64,000 nucleotides of DNA from Micromonospora sp. NBC_01699 (GCF_036250065.1 NZ_CP109199.1:1054001-1118000); one strand, 5' to 3'. Positions 34,240 through 43,361 are shown, numbered from the stretch's first letter. Notes: a model not told the origin generated them from the letters alone. Program-made: numbers and translations.

Positions 34240-35226
34240 TCAGTGTCGTTCGAGGGTGCCGACCGACTCCCGTATTTTCGTGCGCCATACCTCGTATTCC
34301 GGTACCACGTCGGAGTGGAGTCCGCCGACGGCGACGTCGTCGGCGAGGGTGGAGGCGGTGCTGACGGTGAGATCGGTCAGGGCCGTGATGGCGGTTTCGG
34401 TCTGTGGCGGTTGGTAGCCGGAGAACGTCCGCGCCTTGGCGGCGAAGATTGCCCCCTGGGCGAGGTGTGGGGCGTGTGCGCCGGCGTTGTGGCGGAGGGT
34501 GCCGAGGTCGTGGGCGGTGCAACCACCGGCGAAGGTGGCGGCGAGTCCGACGCCGCTCCACAGGTCGGCTTGTCGGCTGGTGGGGAAGTTGTTGACGGCG
34601 GTGGTGACGTCGGTGACGTTGGCGCCGTGGATGAACCAGAGAGCACGGCCGATGCCCTGGTCGAAGGCGCGGGGAAAGTAGTCGGGCCAGCCGTCCCAGG
34701 GGTAGGGGGTGGGTTGTTTCTGTTCGGTGATCCAGGTCGTGGTGTCGAAGTAGGCGCGGTCGAAGCCGAGGCCGTCGATCGCGAGCCAGCTCATGGTGGG
34801 GTGGTAGGGGACGCCGGTGAGGTCGGGCAGGATGTTTTTCCAGAGGGGGCGGGGGAGTTTGGCCATGGCGAAGCCAATGCCGATATAGGTGAGGAAGATG
34901 TGGGGCTGGGCGGGGCCGCGGAGCAGTTTTTCGGTGAGTTTGTTGCGTCGGCCACTCATGGCGTCGCGAATGGTGTAGGCCATGGTGACGCCCTCGTACG
35001 CGAAGCCGTGCAGTTCGGGTTCGACGAGGTTGACCCGACGTTCGATCTCCCAGAGGTTGCGGGCGTCAATGCCCCATTCGAAGCCGCAGACCACTGTTTG
35101 TGGGATTGTTTCGAGTTTGCGGGTGACGTCGCTCGGGGTGGTGGGGAAGCCTCGCCCGTGGAAGCTGACTTCGGCGAGTGTCGGTGTCATGAGGAGATTG
35201 CGGAGCGAACCCAGGGCGGTGGCCAT
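34240..35226 (-). CDS. UnbL-like DUF1702 protein, copy 2
   Basis: 328 residues from ATG 35226 with a perfect GGAGGAA site. It shares the DUF1702 blocks with copy 1 (LHGFAYEGVTMAYTIRD, HIFLTYIGIGFAMAKLP, WLAIDGLGFDRAYF, DQGIGRALWFIHG) but differs elsewhere, so it is an old duplicate. It ends HSDVVPEYEVWRTKIRESV. Its codon use is a little more relaxed (runs of T/G) than its neighbours. Presumably it works with, or replaces, UnbL copy 1. Confidence 0.88.
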   Translation of the reverse strand: MATALGSLRNLLMTPTLAEVSFHGRGFPTTPSDVTRKLETIPQTVVCGFEWGIDARNLWEIERRVNLVEPELHGFAYEGVTMAYTIRDAMSGRRNKLTEKLLRGPAQPHIFLTYIGIGFAMAKLPRPLWKNILPDLTGVPYHPTMSWLAIDGLGFDRAYFDTTTWITEQKQPTPYPWDGWPDYFPRAFDQGIGRALWFIHGANVTDVTTAVNNFPTSRQADLWSGVGLAATFAGGCTAHDLGTLRHNAGAHAPHLAQGAIFAAKARTFSGYQPPQTETAITALTDLTVSTASTLADDVAVGGLHSDVVPEYEVWRTKIRESVGTLERH

Positions 35227-35440
35227 GATTTCCTCCTGTGCTGGGGTGTGGCGTGGCCACCGACGGCGGCAACTCCATCGTGAACCGGCCGGGCCGCGCC
35301 TACGTCTCTTGGTGTGCGTTGTTGCCCGTCTGACCCGGTCAGAGCAATCCTGGCCGGTGCGTCGGCATTGTCGGCAGTGCCCAGATCGGCGGTGCGCCGA
35401 CACGGATGAGCACGATGCCCGACGCTGTGCTCCACACACG

Positions 35441-35478
35441 ACGGTGGACCGGCCCCGGACTGCGGGCCGGTCCACCGT
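35441..35478 (-). terminator. Hairpin terminator after tpx
   Basis: Perfect 15-bp stem, 35441-35455 with 35464-35478, 8-base loop, starting 8 bp beyond the tpx stop. Confidence 0.75.
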
Positions 35479-35486
35479 GACCGTCT

Positions 35487-36011
35487 TCAGCTCGCGGCTT
35501 TACCCGCCGCTTCGAGTGCCGCGGCGTAGTCCGGGTGCTGGCCGACCTCGGGCACGTACTCGACGTGCACCACCTGGTCGTCGGCGTCCACCACGAAGAC
35601 GGCTCGGGCGAGCAACCGGAACTCCGAGATGGCGACACCGTACGCCAGCCCGAAGGAGAGGTCGCGGTGATCGGATCCCGTCTCGACCCCGTCGATGCCG
35701 GCCGCGCCGCACCACCGGCCCTGTGCGAACGGAAGGTCGACGGAGACGGTCAGGACGCGAACCCCACCGATCGCCGCGGCTTCCTGGTTGAACCGGCGGG
35801 TCTGCTGGTCGCAGACGTCCGTGTCCAGTGACGGCACCACGGAGAAGATCCGTACGGACCCGGCGGACGAGGCCAGGGTCAGCGGTGAGAAGTCGTTGGC
35901 CAGAATCGTGAAGTCCGGTGCCCTGCTGCCTACCGTGATCTCCGTACCGAGAAGCGTGATGGGCCTACCCCGGAAGGTGGTCACACCGGTGCGCTCCACC
36001 GCGACAGTCAT
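35487..36011 (-). CDS. tpx: Thiol peroxidase Tpx (atypical 2-Cys peroxiredoxin)
   Basis: 174 residues from ATG 36011 (GGAGA site). Peroxidatic Cys67 in [14 protein letters not shown] and resolving Cys101 in GRWCGAAG match Tpx spacing. It reduces peroxides with thioredoxin as reductant in the cytoplasm. Placed alone between terminators inside the enediyne cluster, it may protect against oxidants or radicals generated by the product. This role is inferred from position. Confidence 0.93.
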   Translation of the reverse strand: MTVAVERTGVTTFRGRPITLLGTEITVGSRAPDFTILANDFSPLTLASSAGSVRIFSVVPSLDTDVCDQQTRRFNQEAAAIGGVRVLTVSVDLPFAQGRWCGAAGIDGVETGSDHRDLSFGLAYGVAISEFRLLARAVFVVDADDQVVHVEYVPEVGQHPDYAAALEAAGKAAS

Positions 36012-36050
36012 GATCTCTCCTGCGAGTCTAGTGATGATCGACGTGCCGCC

Positions 36051-36114
36051 GGCGACGCCATCCGGTCCGGCCGGTAACGAGCCGTGCCGCCGGTCCGGAC
36101 CGGATGGTGTCGCC
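36051..36114 (-). terminator. Long hairpin after the acyl-CoA-dehydrogenase-like gene
   Basis: 20-bp arms, 36051-36070 with 36095-36114, one G-U wobble, 24-base loop, 10 bp beyond the stop at 36125. Confidence 0.75.
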
Positions 36115-36124
36115 GGGCGCGTTC

Positions 36125-37312
36125 TCAGATGTAGAGCGTGTTGGGTTCGAGCCCGCAGAGCACCCGCCCGTAGATCTCGAAGTTCGGCTCCGGCGCGAGG
36201 AGCGCGTGCAGGTTGAACGCGTGGATGTCCCGGGTGATCCGCTGCATGGGTACCTTGCTGTAGACCGACGATCCCCCGCTGGCCAGGCTCAACACGTCCA
36301 CCGCCGCCTTGGTCAGCGCGGAGACCATGCCGACGTCGGCGCGCGTACGCGCCCGCTCCTCCAGCGTCCACTGATCGCCGCTGGCGCCCTTGGTGTCCAC
36401 CAGTCGGGTGATCCGGTCGGCGTGGAACTTGGCCTGGTCGATCTTCATCGTCGCGTCGGTCACCTTGTAGTGGGTGATCGGCGCCTCGGCCTGGTGGTCG
36501 TAGCTGGTGTACGTGATCTTGCGGTCACCGAGGCGCTCGAAGAACAGCTCCCGGGCGGCCTCGGCCAGACCGATCGCCGTACCGACCGAACTGGCGTTGG
36601 CGACGCCGATCAGCGGGTTGCGGTACATCGGGATCCCGGCGTTGAGCGCCGAGACGGTCTGCCCCTGGAGCACCACGGGCATCGGCAGGATGCGCTCCTG
36701 CGGGACGAAGAGATCGTTGGCGACCGTGGTGACGCTCCCGGAACCCTTCAGGCCCGAGGCGTACCAGTCGTCGATGACCTGGAGATCCGACATCGGGACC
36801 AGCGCCATGACCGGCCACATGTTGACCCCGTCCGGTGCCGGCGCCATGGCGATGATCTCCTGCCAGTGGCTGTGCAGGGCGCCACTGATGAAGCTCCACC
36901 GCCCGTTGATCACCATGCCGCCGTCCTTCGGCGTGGCCATGCCGGACGGACTGAGCGTTCCGCAGACCCGGACGTCCGGGGTCGAGTACACCTCGTCCTG
37001 CACCGCGTCCGGGAACATGCCGACCATCCACCCCGGAATGGCCCACACCGACGCCGTCCAGCCCACCGCACCGTCGCCCCGGCCGAGCTGCACCATGACG
37101 TCGTTCAGGGTCTGGCTGTCCGACTCGTAACCGCCGTACCGGGCCGGGGTCCGCATCCGGAAGATACCGGCGGCGGCGAGGCCCTCGATGGTCTCGTCGT
37201 GCAGCCGCCGGTTCTCCTCGGTCCACTCGGCGTGCTTCCGTAGTAGTGGCACCAGTTCCGTGGCACGCCGAACCAGCTCTTCCCTCGGCGGTGCCTTTGT
37301 CGTGCTGCTCAT
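36125..37312 (-). CDS. Acyl-CoA-dehydrogenase-fold flavoprotein (probable flavin-dependent monooxygenase)
   Basis: 395 residues from ATG 37312, GGAGGG site. The fold is clear: N-terminal helices with RYGGYESD, a central beta domain ([43 protein letters not shown]) and a helical C-terminus ([24 protein letters not shown]). It lacks the usual catalytic Glu pattern of fatty acyl dehydrogenases and resembles two-component monooxygenases such as HsaA, which need a separate flavin reductase like the one at 26224. Substrate unknown; oxidation of the core or an attached acid is plausible. Confidence 0.8.
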   Translation of the reverse strand: MSSTTKAPPREELVRRATELVPLLRKHAEWTEENRRLHDETIEGLAAAGIFRMRTPARYGGYESDSQTLNDVMVQLGRGDGAVGWTASVWAIPGWMVGMFPDAVQDEVYSTPDVRVCGTLSPSGMATPKDGGMVINGRWSFISGALHSHWQEIIAMAPAPDGVNMWPVMALVPMSDLQVIDDWYASGLKGSGSVTTVANDLFVPQERILPMPVVLQGQTVSALNAGIPMYRNPLIGVANASSVGTAIGLAEAARELFFERLGDRKITYTSYDHQAEAPITHYKVTDATMKIDQAKFHADRITRLVDTKGASGDQWTLEERARTRADVGMVSALTKAAVDVLSLASGGSSVYSKVPMQRITRDIHAFNLHALLAPEPNFEIYGRVLCGLEPNTLYI

Positions 37313-37510
37313 CTTCCCTCCAGCGGTCGCGGTCACGGGTCTGTGAACGGCGGCACGGCTTGTTCCGCGCGCGTTTTGTGGGACGGGCATCGGGTACGTG
37401 CCGCACGCCGGGCGCGACAAGGCTGAGGTGACGTCGTTATCCGTACCGTCACCCCAGCCGCTATCGCGCCGGTCATCGCTGGTCGAACCCGCGCCGAACG
37501 GCCTATCGTG

Positions 37511-37990
37511 TCAGCCCTTGACGGGGCTGCTCTGGTGAGAAACGAGGTTCAGTTGACCATCGGGCTGCTTGGCGATAATCCAGGTGGCCCGGATGAAGTT
37601 CTCGGCCGCGATCTCGGCATCGCCGGGGAACAGGATCCCGCCCTCGGTGATGACCATGGCGACGTCGTCGGTGAAGAACTTGATCTCGATCGGCCAACCC
37701 TTCACGTAGGCACCCTTGAGCGGGCCGTTGAAACCCTCGGCCATGTACGACCGAATTTCCTCGCGGCTCTTCAACTGGTTGTCCCGCATCAACAGGCTGC
37801 CATTTTCGGTGAACACATCGGCGAACGTGTCCGCGTCATTGGTCTTCCAGGCCGCCTGAATCCGCTTGGCCACCGTGAGTACGGCCTTCTCGTCATCCCC
37901 GGTGAACTCGCGGTAGTAGGAGGGGTCCTCCTTGACGCCTGCCGCAGCGAGAATCGCCGACGCGTCCCCCCACGATTTCGGCGCAGTCAT
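37511..37990 (-). CDS. SgcJ/EcaC-like NTF2-fold protein, copy 1
   Basis: 159 residues from ATG 37990 (GGGAG site). NTF2/SnoaL-like cone fold: AAWKTNDADTFADVFTENGSLLM, REEIRSYMAEGF and a C-terminal NLVSHQSSPVKG. SgcJ in C-1027 and its relatives raise polyene output with PksE and TE in nine-membered enediyne systems. It is the first of three tandem homologues. Confidence 0.88.
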   Translation of the reverse strand: MTAPKSWGDASAILAAAGVKEDPSYYREFTGDDEKAVLTVAKRIQAAWKTNDADTFADVFTENGSLLMRDNQLKSREEIRSYMAEGFNGPLKGAYVKGWPIEIKFFTDDVAMVITEGGILFPGDAEIAAENFIRATWIIAKQPDGQLNLVSHQSSPVKG

Positions 37991-38025
37991 GCTGATCTCC
38001 CTTGTCGTAGTGGGTGGGCGCGACC

Positions 38026-38047
38026 GGCGGGGGCCTGCGCCCCCGCC
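38026..38047 (-). terminator. Hairpin between SgcJ-like copies 2 and 1
   Basis: 9-bp stem GGCGGGGGC (38026-38034) with 38039-38047, 4-base loop, 27 bp past the stop of copy 2. It may only partly block read-through. Confidence 0.5.
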
Positions 38048-38073
38048 CGCCGTTACGCTCCGAGATGCGCGAC

Positions 38074-38529
38074 TCAGCCCTTGATCGGGCTGGTCTGGTG
38101 CGAGGCAACGCGCCAGTAGCCGTCGTGCTTGACGAGCACCCACATGGTCCGGACCTCGTCGGTGGGAGCGAGGTTCTCGTCCCCGTTCCGAATGACGCCG
38201 CCCTCGGTGATGGCGACGGCGACCGAGTCGGTCAGCAGACGGATCTCGCGCGGTTCCTCGGTCAGCCGCGACCCGCCGTAACCTCCGGCGAACGCCTCGG
38301 CCATGTACGACCGGATCTCCTCGCGGTTCATCAGTTGCCGGTCGCCGACGAGCATGCTGCCGTTCTCGACGAACATGTCGGCGAACGCGTCCGCGTCGTT
38401 GGCCGCCCAGGCGGCCCGGATGCGCAGTGGAGCGGTCAGGACCGCGCCTTCCTCCCCGTTGGGGAAGTCACCGTAGTAACTGGCCCATTGCTTGGCGCCC
38501 GCGACAAGCGCGGCGGCCTCGTTGGTCAT
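38074..38529 (-). CDS. SgcJ/EcaC-like NTF2-fold protein, copy 2
   Basis: 151 residues, GAGGG site. Shares AAWAANDADAFADMFVENGSMLV, REEIRSYMAEAF and the terminal VASHQTSPIKG with copy 1, which is its closest relative here. Expected to act on or guide the nascent enediyne polyene, as SgcJ does. Confidence 0.88.
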   Translation of the reverse strand: MTNEAAALVAGAKQWASYYGDFPNGEEGAVLTAPLRIRAAWAANDADAFADMFVENGSMLVGDRQLMNREEIRSYMAEAFAGGYGGSRLTEEPREIRLLTDSVAVAITEGGVIRNGDENLAPTDEVRTMWVLVKHDGYWRVASHQTSPIKG

Positions 38530-38562
38530 GATGCCCTCTCGGTGTTGTCGTCGGTCAGGTGG

Positions 38563-39030
38563 TCACCAGCGGAGGGTGGCGCCTTCGCCCCGCGGGCTGT
38601 TCTGGTAGCCAGCGAGCTGCCACTGGCCGTCCTTCTTCACACACACCCAGGTGGAACGCACGGCGAGCTGGGGGTCGATGTCGGTCGCCCCCGGGGCCAG
38701 GATTCCGCCGTGGGTGCGCAGCAGCGCGACGTCGTCGGAGACGAAGCGCACGTCGACCGGGTTGCCGGTCACGCCGGTGCCCTTGAACGGACCCGCGTAC
38801 GCGGCCGCCATGAAGACCCGGACCTCTTCCCGGCCCTTCTTGTACACGTCACCCGGCAGGATCAGGATGCCGTCATCGGTGAACACGTCGGCCACGCCGT
38901 CGGCGTCGTTATGCGCCCACGCCCCGACCAGCCGCAGCGGCACACTGAGCACCTCTTTTTCCTGCGCGCTGGTGAACGGGCCGTAATAGGCGCTGAGTTG
39001 GTCTTCCTTGCTGACGGTGCTTGTGGACAT
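38563..39030 (-). CDS. SgcJ/EcaC-like NTF2-fold protein, copy 3
   Basis: 155 residues from ATG 39030. Same fold (GAWAHNDADGVADVFTDDGILI, REEVRVFMAAAY, LAGYQNSPRGEG) but the most divergent of the three, with Leu/Arg changes around the cavity (ALLRTHGG for the AVAITEGG of copy 2). Lies 33 bp upstream of copy 2 in the same direction, so they are probably one unit. Confidence 0.87.
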   Translation of the reverse strand: MSTSTVSKEDQLSAYYGPFTSAQEKEVLSVPLRLVGAWAHNDADGVADVFTDDGILILPGDVYKKGREEVRVFMAAAYAGPFKGTGVTGNPVDVRFVSDDVALLRTHGGILAPGATDIDPQLAVRSTWVCVKKDGQWQLAGYQNSPRGEGATLRW

Positions 39031-39290
39031 GACAGGGACTCCATTCGTACGGCACCAATGGGACTGTCGGCAGGTTCCGGGCCGGTTGCCCGGTCCCACC
39101 GCCGTCACCACTAACACCACAATCCTGGCCACCACCGGGACAGATCGCATCTTCCTGGTTGCCGAACTCCGGACCCCCGAATTCCGGTGTCCCGGCGGGG
39201 TCGTCGGGGGATTCCGAGCGGCAGTCGGGACGCGGGTGCCGATCCGATAAACAGATCCATTCCGCCTCGACGTAAGTCGGGCCGACCGGT

Positions 39291-39995
39291 TCAGCCGGTG
39301 CCGGTGCCCGGAGCCGTCGTGGCGGCCGGGCGGACCGCCGCGGTGCAGGCGTCGAAGAGCCGCCGGACCGACGCCGGGTCCCCGGTGAGCCTCAGTTTCC
39401 CGGTGGTGACCGCCGCTGCCACCCGCTGTTGCCCGCCCAGCAGCGCGCCCAGGGTCATGGAGTCGGTCTCGACGACCGCGTCCGGCCGGTCGTACGCCTG
39501 TCCCCGGCTCAGCTCGGCGAGCCGACCGTCGACCACCCGTACGGCGAAGATGTCGCGGCCCAGCCGGAACTCGTAGCTCGCGGTCCAGGTGCGCGCCGGT
39601 TGCGGACGGAAGTGGCTGCGCAACAGGAGCATGGTCGAGTCGGCGCGGACCTCCCCGGTCCGGGGTACGACGGGTGAGCGGGCGCCCCAGAACCCCATCG
39701 CGGTGACGATCGGTTCGAGCTCGGCACCCCAGTCGGTCAGCTCGTAGACCTGCGAACCGGCGGGCGGCGGCAGGGTGCGCCGGCGGACCACGCCGATGTG
39801 CTGTAGGTCGCGCAGACGTTGCGACAACACGTTCGGCCCGGCCCCCGGCAGACCGGCCTGTAGGTCGGTGAACCGCTTCGGGCCGAGCAGCAGGTCGCGG
39901 ACGATCAACAGGGCCCAGCGCTCGCCCACCAGGTCCAACGCGTGCGCGACCCCGCATCCGTCGTCGTATCTGCGTTTGCCCACCACGTCCACCAA
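39291..39995 (-). CDS. HxlR-family regulator with C-terminal sterol-carrier-like domain
   Basis: 234 residues. HxlR winged helix (about 10-105; CGVAHALDLVGERWALLIVRDLL is interrupted here for length: key residues Cys14, Trp27, RDLLLGPKRF) plus an SCP2-like C-terminal domain (about 140-225) that may bind a lipophilic ligand. Start is TTG 39995 or GTG 39992, with no ribosome site, so perhaps leaderless. Divergent from the DUF899 gene across 178 bp, which it probably controls. Confidence 0.85.
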   Translation of the reverse strand: MVDVVGKRRYDDGCGVAHALDLVGERWALLIVRDLLLGPKRFTDLQAGLPGAGPNVLSQRLRDLQHIGVVRRRTLPPPAGSQVYELTDWGAELEPIVTAMGFWGARSPVVPRTGEVRADSTMLLLRSHFRPQPARTWTASYEFRLGRDIFAVRVVDGRLAELSRGQAYDRPDAVVETDSMTLGALLGGQQRVAAAVTTGKLRLTGDPASVRRLFDACTAAVRPAATTAPGTGTG

Positions 39996-40173
39996 TGTAT
40001 GCCACTACTTCCGATCAAGAAGACAGCTACTTCATTTTCAGGAGTAAGTGCTACGGTGAGAATGACGTACGACGATGTGTGGCATGAGCCCGAGTCCGGA
40101 CGGCGGACTCCGGAATCGCGCCCGAGGGCGGCGCGAAAGCCCACCACCCGACAATCCCTGACCAGGAGATGCC

Positions 40174-40848
40174 ATGAACCTCCCGCGGATCGTGTCACCG
40201 GACGAGTGGCAGGCTGCCCGAGACGCGTTGCTCGTCAAGGAGAAGGAAGCCACCCGCGCCCAGGACGCGCTGGCCGCCGAGCGGCGCAGGCTGCCGATGG
40301 TCGCGTTCCCGAAGGAGTACGTGTTCGAGACCCCCGAAGGCGGCAAGGCGAGCCTGCTCGATCTCTTCGACGGGCGTCGCCAGCTCATCGTCTACCACTT
40401 CATGCTGGCCGCGGGCTCCGACCACCGCTGTCCCGGCTGCGCCAGTTTCACCGACAACATCGGGCACCTGGCCCATCTGCGGGCCCGGGACACCAACCTG
40501 GTGCTGGTGGCCCCCGCGCCCCAGTCCGAGATCGGGCCGTACCAGTCGCGGATGGGTTGGACGGTGCCCTGGTACTCGTCGTACGGCAGCGACTTCAACG
40601 CCGACTGTGGCATCGACGGGGGGTTCGGGCTGAGTGTCTTCCTCCGCGACGGCGACAGCGTGTTCCGCAGCTACTTCACCACCCGCCGGGGAGCCGACCG
40701 GCTCCGGATCGACTTCAACCTGCTGGACATGACCCCGCTCGGCCGGCAGGAGGACTGGGAGGACTCGCCCGCCGGATGGCCGCAGTCGCCGCCCTACCAG
40801 TGGTGGCGACTCCACGACGAGTACGAGGACCACGTCGCGTCCCGCTGA
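40174..40848 (+). CDS. DUF899 thioredoxin-like protein
   Basis: 224 residues, GGAG site. DUF899 signatures: LPMVAFPKEYVFE, GRRQLIVYHFML, the redox pair C86-P-G-C89 and the WYSSYGSDFNADCG stretch. The fold is thioredoxin-like. Members are soluble and of uncertain activity; a thiol-oxidoreductase or peroxide role fits. It is divergent from the HxlR regulator. Confidence 0.88.
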   Translation: MNLPRIVSPDEWQAARDALLVKEKEATRAQDALAAERRRLPMVAFPKEYVFETPEGGKASLLDLFDGRRQLIVYHFMLAAGSDHRCPGCASFTDNIGHLAHLRARDTNLVLVAPAPQSEIGPYQSRMGWTVPWYSSYGSDFNADCGIDGGFGLSVFLRDGDSVFRSYFTTRRGADRLRIDFNLLDMTPLGRQEDWEDSPAGWPQSPPYQWWRLHDEYEDHVASR

Positions 40849-40871
40849 CCATGACTACCGTTGGTGATCGC

Positions 40872-41525
40872 TCAGTCGGCCGGCTCGTCCGGGTCGGGTG
40901 CGGGGCCGTTCCCGGCGCGAAGCGCGAGATGGTGCTCGTACGCCATCCGGCGCATGGCGGCGAAGGCAACCTCGTAGAGCACGGTGCGCGCGACCAGGGC
41001 GGCCGCGCTCTCCTGCGGCGGAGCGGCCACCACCTCCCGCCTGGCCAGGGATTCGGCGGTGGAGGCGTACAGCTCGAAGACCTCTGCCTCGCCGTCCCAG
41101 CCGAGGTACTGCAACGCGGTGAAGACCTGCGCCAGGGTGCTCCGGGCCGGCGCGTCGGGCTCGACCTGCCAGCCGACATTGTCGACGAACTCGTCGATGC
41201 GGGACTGCGACGAATCCCTGGGGTCGGGTTCGGACTCCTCCGGCGTGTGGTCCGCGAGCAGCGCCCTGGTGATAACCCTCGCCAGGCCCTGCGCTGTGAG
41301 ACCTTTGTCGTCGATCGCCGTCAGTACCTCGCGGACACAGGCAAGGCTCATCATTCCTATGCCGGTGAACACGCGGATCAGTTTTAATCGCGTAAGATGG
41401 TCTTGGTTATATTCGGCTTGATTTCGTGCAGTGGGTGTACCCGGCGGTAGTAGTTGTTCTCTGAGATAGAACTTGATCGTCGCAACCGAGACCCCACTCT
41501 GCCTGCTCAGTGTCGAAATTTTCAT
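40872..41525 (-). CDS. MerR-family regulator, paralogue 2
   Basis: 217 residues. Same helix-turn-helix and wing as paralogue 1, with one Ser-for-Pro change in it, and the same helical C-terminal domain ending MRRMAYEHHLALRAG. The start region and about 100 bp upstream also match the 23265 gene, so the duplication included regulatory DNA. Both probably recognise related operators. It converges on the DUF899 gene (23 bp). Confidence 0.88.
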   Translation of the reverse strand: MKISTLSRQSGVSVATIKFYLREQLLPPGTPTARNQAEYNQDHLTRLKLIRVFTGIGMMSLACVREVLTAIDDKGLTAQGLARVITRALLADHTPEESEPDPRDSSQSRIDEFVDNVGWQVEPDAPARSTLAQVFTALQYLGWDGEAEVFELYASTAESLARREVVAAPPQESAAALVARTVLYEVAFAAMRRMAYEHHLALRAGNGPAPDPDEPAD

Positions 41526-41920
41526 CGAACTCCAGGGTTTTGTGGGGTTCGCTCATGAATGCTGCCATACCTGATCGAGCGCCGCAAGCCTCCCTACCGA
41601 CCGCCATCGGACCACCTGACCAGGCATTCCTTGTCGTCGAAGTGATCCGGCGCACCGCTTGTCGGCCGGTGGCCCGTCGATCCCGGACGGTCAACCGGGA
41701 GTTCGAACGTTTTAATTGATGTGAGTCATTACAAATAACGCTTAATGGAAGTAAGTGGGCGTATTGCCTCGACCCGTCGGCTGGGTCAGGCGGCGCCGGT
41801 GTTCGGAAGGGTCGGCGGTGGACGCACGCCTGAGTTCCTCCGGATGCTTCCCTGCCCACGGGTGGCATCCGTCGGGGAACTGTACACGAAAATGGTCGAC
41901 CCGGTTCCCGACGGGACCGC
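41526..41920. other. Intergenic region upstream of MerR paralogue 2
   Basis: 395 bp. The part next to MerR resembles the upstream DNA of paralogue 1. A distinctly AT-rich patch (about 41705-41750) lies in the middle. No gene seen. Confidence 0.5.
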
Positions 41921-42010
41921 TCAGTGCGGCTCCGAGGGCGAACTGACCGACTCCCGTATTTTCGTGCGCCAGACTTCGTATTCGGGTAGGTGGTCGGAGT
42001 GGGCGGCCAT
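41921..42010 (-). pseudogene. Collapsed third unbL copy, now a 29-residue frame
   Basis: The DNA from 42004 to about 42100 matches the start, GGAGGAA ribosome site and leader of the unbL-like gene at 34240-35226, and 41946-42003 matches its last codons. About 900 bp between are missing, in frame, leaving ATG, MAAHSDHLPEYEVWRTKIRE and a short new tail to a stop at 41921. The intact SD and frame mean a peptide could still be made, but it lacks nearly all of DUF1702. Confidence 0.8.
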
Positions 42011-42146
42011 GATTTCCTCCTGCGCCGGGGTTGTGGCGTGGCCATCGACGGCGACAACTCCATCGTGGGTGCTCGACCGAGGCGCCACGTCTCCTCTCGT
42101 GCCCTGTTCACCGCACCTCCCAGCGGCGGCGACACCCGGCTACGGC

Positions 42147-42176
42147 AAAGGGGCCCCGGCGTACCGAGGCCCCTTT
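42147..42176 (-). terminator. Hairpin terminator after the CopC gene
   Basis: AAAGGGGCC (42147-42155) pairs with GGCCCCTTT (42168-42176), 12-base loop, 10 bp beyond the CopC-gene stop. The A/T-ended arms give a U-rich tail on either strand. Confidence 0.65.
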
Positions 42177-42186
42177 TCGCCACCGC

Positions 42187-42771
42187 TCAACGCGGGCGGG
42201 GGCGGCGGAGCAGAAGGTTCAGGAGCGCGCCGATGAGCAGGAGGGCGACGCAGGTCAACACGATGCTCAGCGGGTCGGCGCCGCCGTGGCCGTGGGCGCC
42301 GGTCGGAGCGGCCTCCGGCGCCGGTGCGACCCAGCGTTCCGAGCCGCCCGCGACGGTGAAGTCGGTCACCCCGTCCAGCTCCCGCCCGTCGGCGAGCGCC
42401 ACGTGGTACGCCACCCGGTAGCCGCCGGCCGGCAGCAGACCGACCGGCACCACTACCCGTTGACCATCCAGTCGCGCCGCGCCACTGCTCACCACCGCGC
42501 CGCGCAGGTTCGCGACCGTGACGTGGAAGTCGTCGGAGACGACCGGCCCGGTGAAGTCCAGCGCCACCTCGACCGGCGGTCCGGGCACCGTCGCGCCGTC
42601 GGCCGGGCTGATCCCGGTCAGCTCGACCTCCGGTCCACCCACGACCGCCGGTACGCCGATCGCCAGTGCCGCGAAAACCACCAGCACCGTGCCGAGTCGG
42701 GTCCGCCACCGACGTGGCCGGGCCGGCGAGGCGGGTTCCGTCTCGCCGGCCGCTGATACCGCGTCGAGCAC
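42187..42771 (-). CDS. CopC-domain membrane protein
   Basis: 194 residues from GTG 42771. An N-terminal membrane segment (about 24-42), an extracellular CopC-like beta domain (about 48-140; ISPADGATVPG, VEVALDFTGPV, GYRVAYHVALADG), a His/Gly-rich linker (GAHGHGGADP) and a C-terminal membrane helix ending in RRPRPR. CopC domains bind copper or act as Ig-like modules. The start lies two bases after the stop of the preceding membrane gene, so both are co-translated. Confidence 0.8.
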   Translation of the reverse strand: MLDAVSAAGETEPASPARPRRWRTRLGTVLVVFAALAIGVPAVVGGPEVELTGISPADGATVPGPPVEVALDFTGPVVSDDFHVTVANLRGAVVSSGAARLDGQRVVVPVGLLPAGGYRVAYHVALADGRELDGVTDFTVAGGSERWVAPAPEAAPTGAHGHGGADPLSIVLTCVALLLIGALLNLLLRRPRPR

Positions 42772-42773
42772 GA

Positions 42774-43361
42774 CTACCGGTGGCCCGACGAAACGAGTTC
42801 CCGGTCCGGGGCGCAGTTGCAGTCCGCCTGCGCCCGCTCCGCCGGGCTCGGCCGCAGGTGGTAGTACATCGCGACGACCATGGGCAGGAACACGATGGTG
42901 TTGTAGAGCAGGTGCAGCTCCACCCGGGGGAACACCAGTTGGGCCACGCTGGTCGGCACCGCCTTGCCGAAGAAGAGCACGCCGGCCTGTGCCTGGATGA
43001 ACAGCAGCAGGTGCTCGATGTGGTGCCAGAACTGGATGGCGAACGCCACCATCCACCAGGTACGGGCGCGCCCGACGAAACCCTTGCGCAGCAGCCACAG
43101 TCCGGTGAGCATCACCAGGGCGTACCCGTAGTGCAGCCACTCGGAGCTGACCAGCCACGGGAACCACTGGCCGAGTACGCCACGGGACTGCTTCACCGGC
43201 CGGTCGAGGACCCAGATCTGGAACGCCTGGGTCAGGTGCTCGGCCCAGTGGGCGAGCACGATGAGCATGAACACGTTCAGTGCCGCCCGATGACGGGCGC
43301 CGTTCAACCGATCGATCAGGCCGGCTGCGGAACCGCCAGCCGGGGCGGTGTAGGCCGTCAT
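42774..43361 (-). CDS. His-rich multi-pass membrane protein paired with CopC
   Basis: 195 residues from ATG 43361 (GGAGGAG site). About four to five hydrophobic segments with conserved-looking intramembrane histidines: VLAHWAEHLTQAFQ, FWHHIEHLLLF and VELHLLYNT. Such H-x-x-E-H arrangements suggest heme, iron or copper binding in the membrane. Coupled to CopC, it may handle a metal or oxidation at the membrane. Family not recognised. Confidence 0.7.
   Translation of the reverse strand: MTAYTAPAGGSAAGLIDRLNGARHRAALNVFMLIVLAHWAEHLTQAFQIWVLDRPVKQSRGVLGQWFPWLVSSEWLHYGYALVMLTGLWLLRKGFVGRARTWWMVAFAIQFWHHIEHLLLFIQAQAGVLFFGKAVPTSVAQLVFPRVELHLLYNTIVFLPMVVAMYYHLRPSPAERAQADCNCAPDRELVSSGHR

Noticed and set aside
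36125-37312. Ordinary fatty acyl-CoA dehydrogenase
   Set aside because: Fold matches, but sequence and cluster context fit a flavin-dependent monooxygenase of the HsaA type better; left as probable only.
42187-42771. Candidate enediyne apoprotein because of an Ig-like secreted domain
   Set aside because: The domain follows CopC with membrane helices at both ends, unlike soluble apoproteins.
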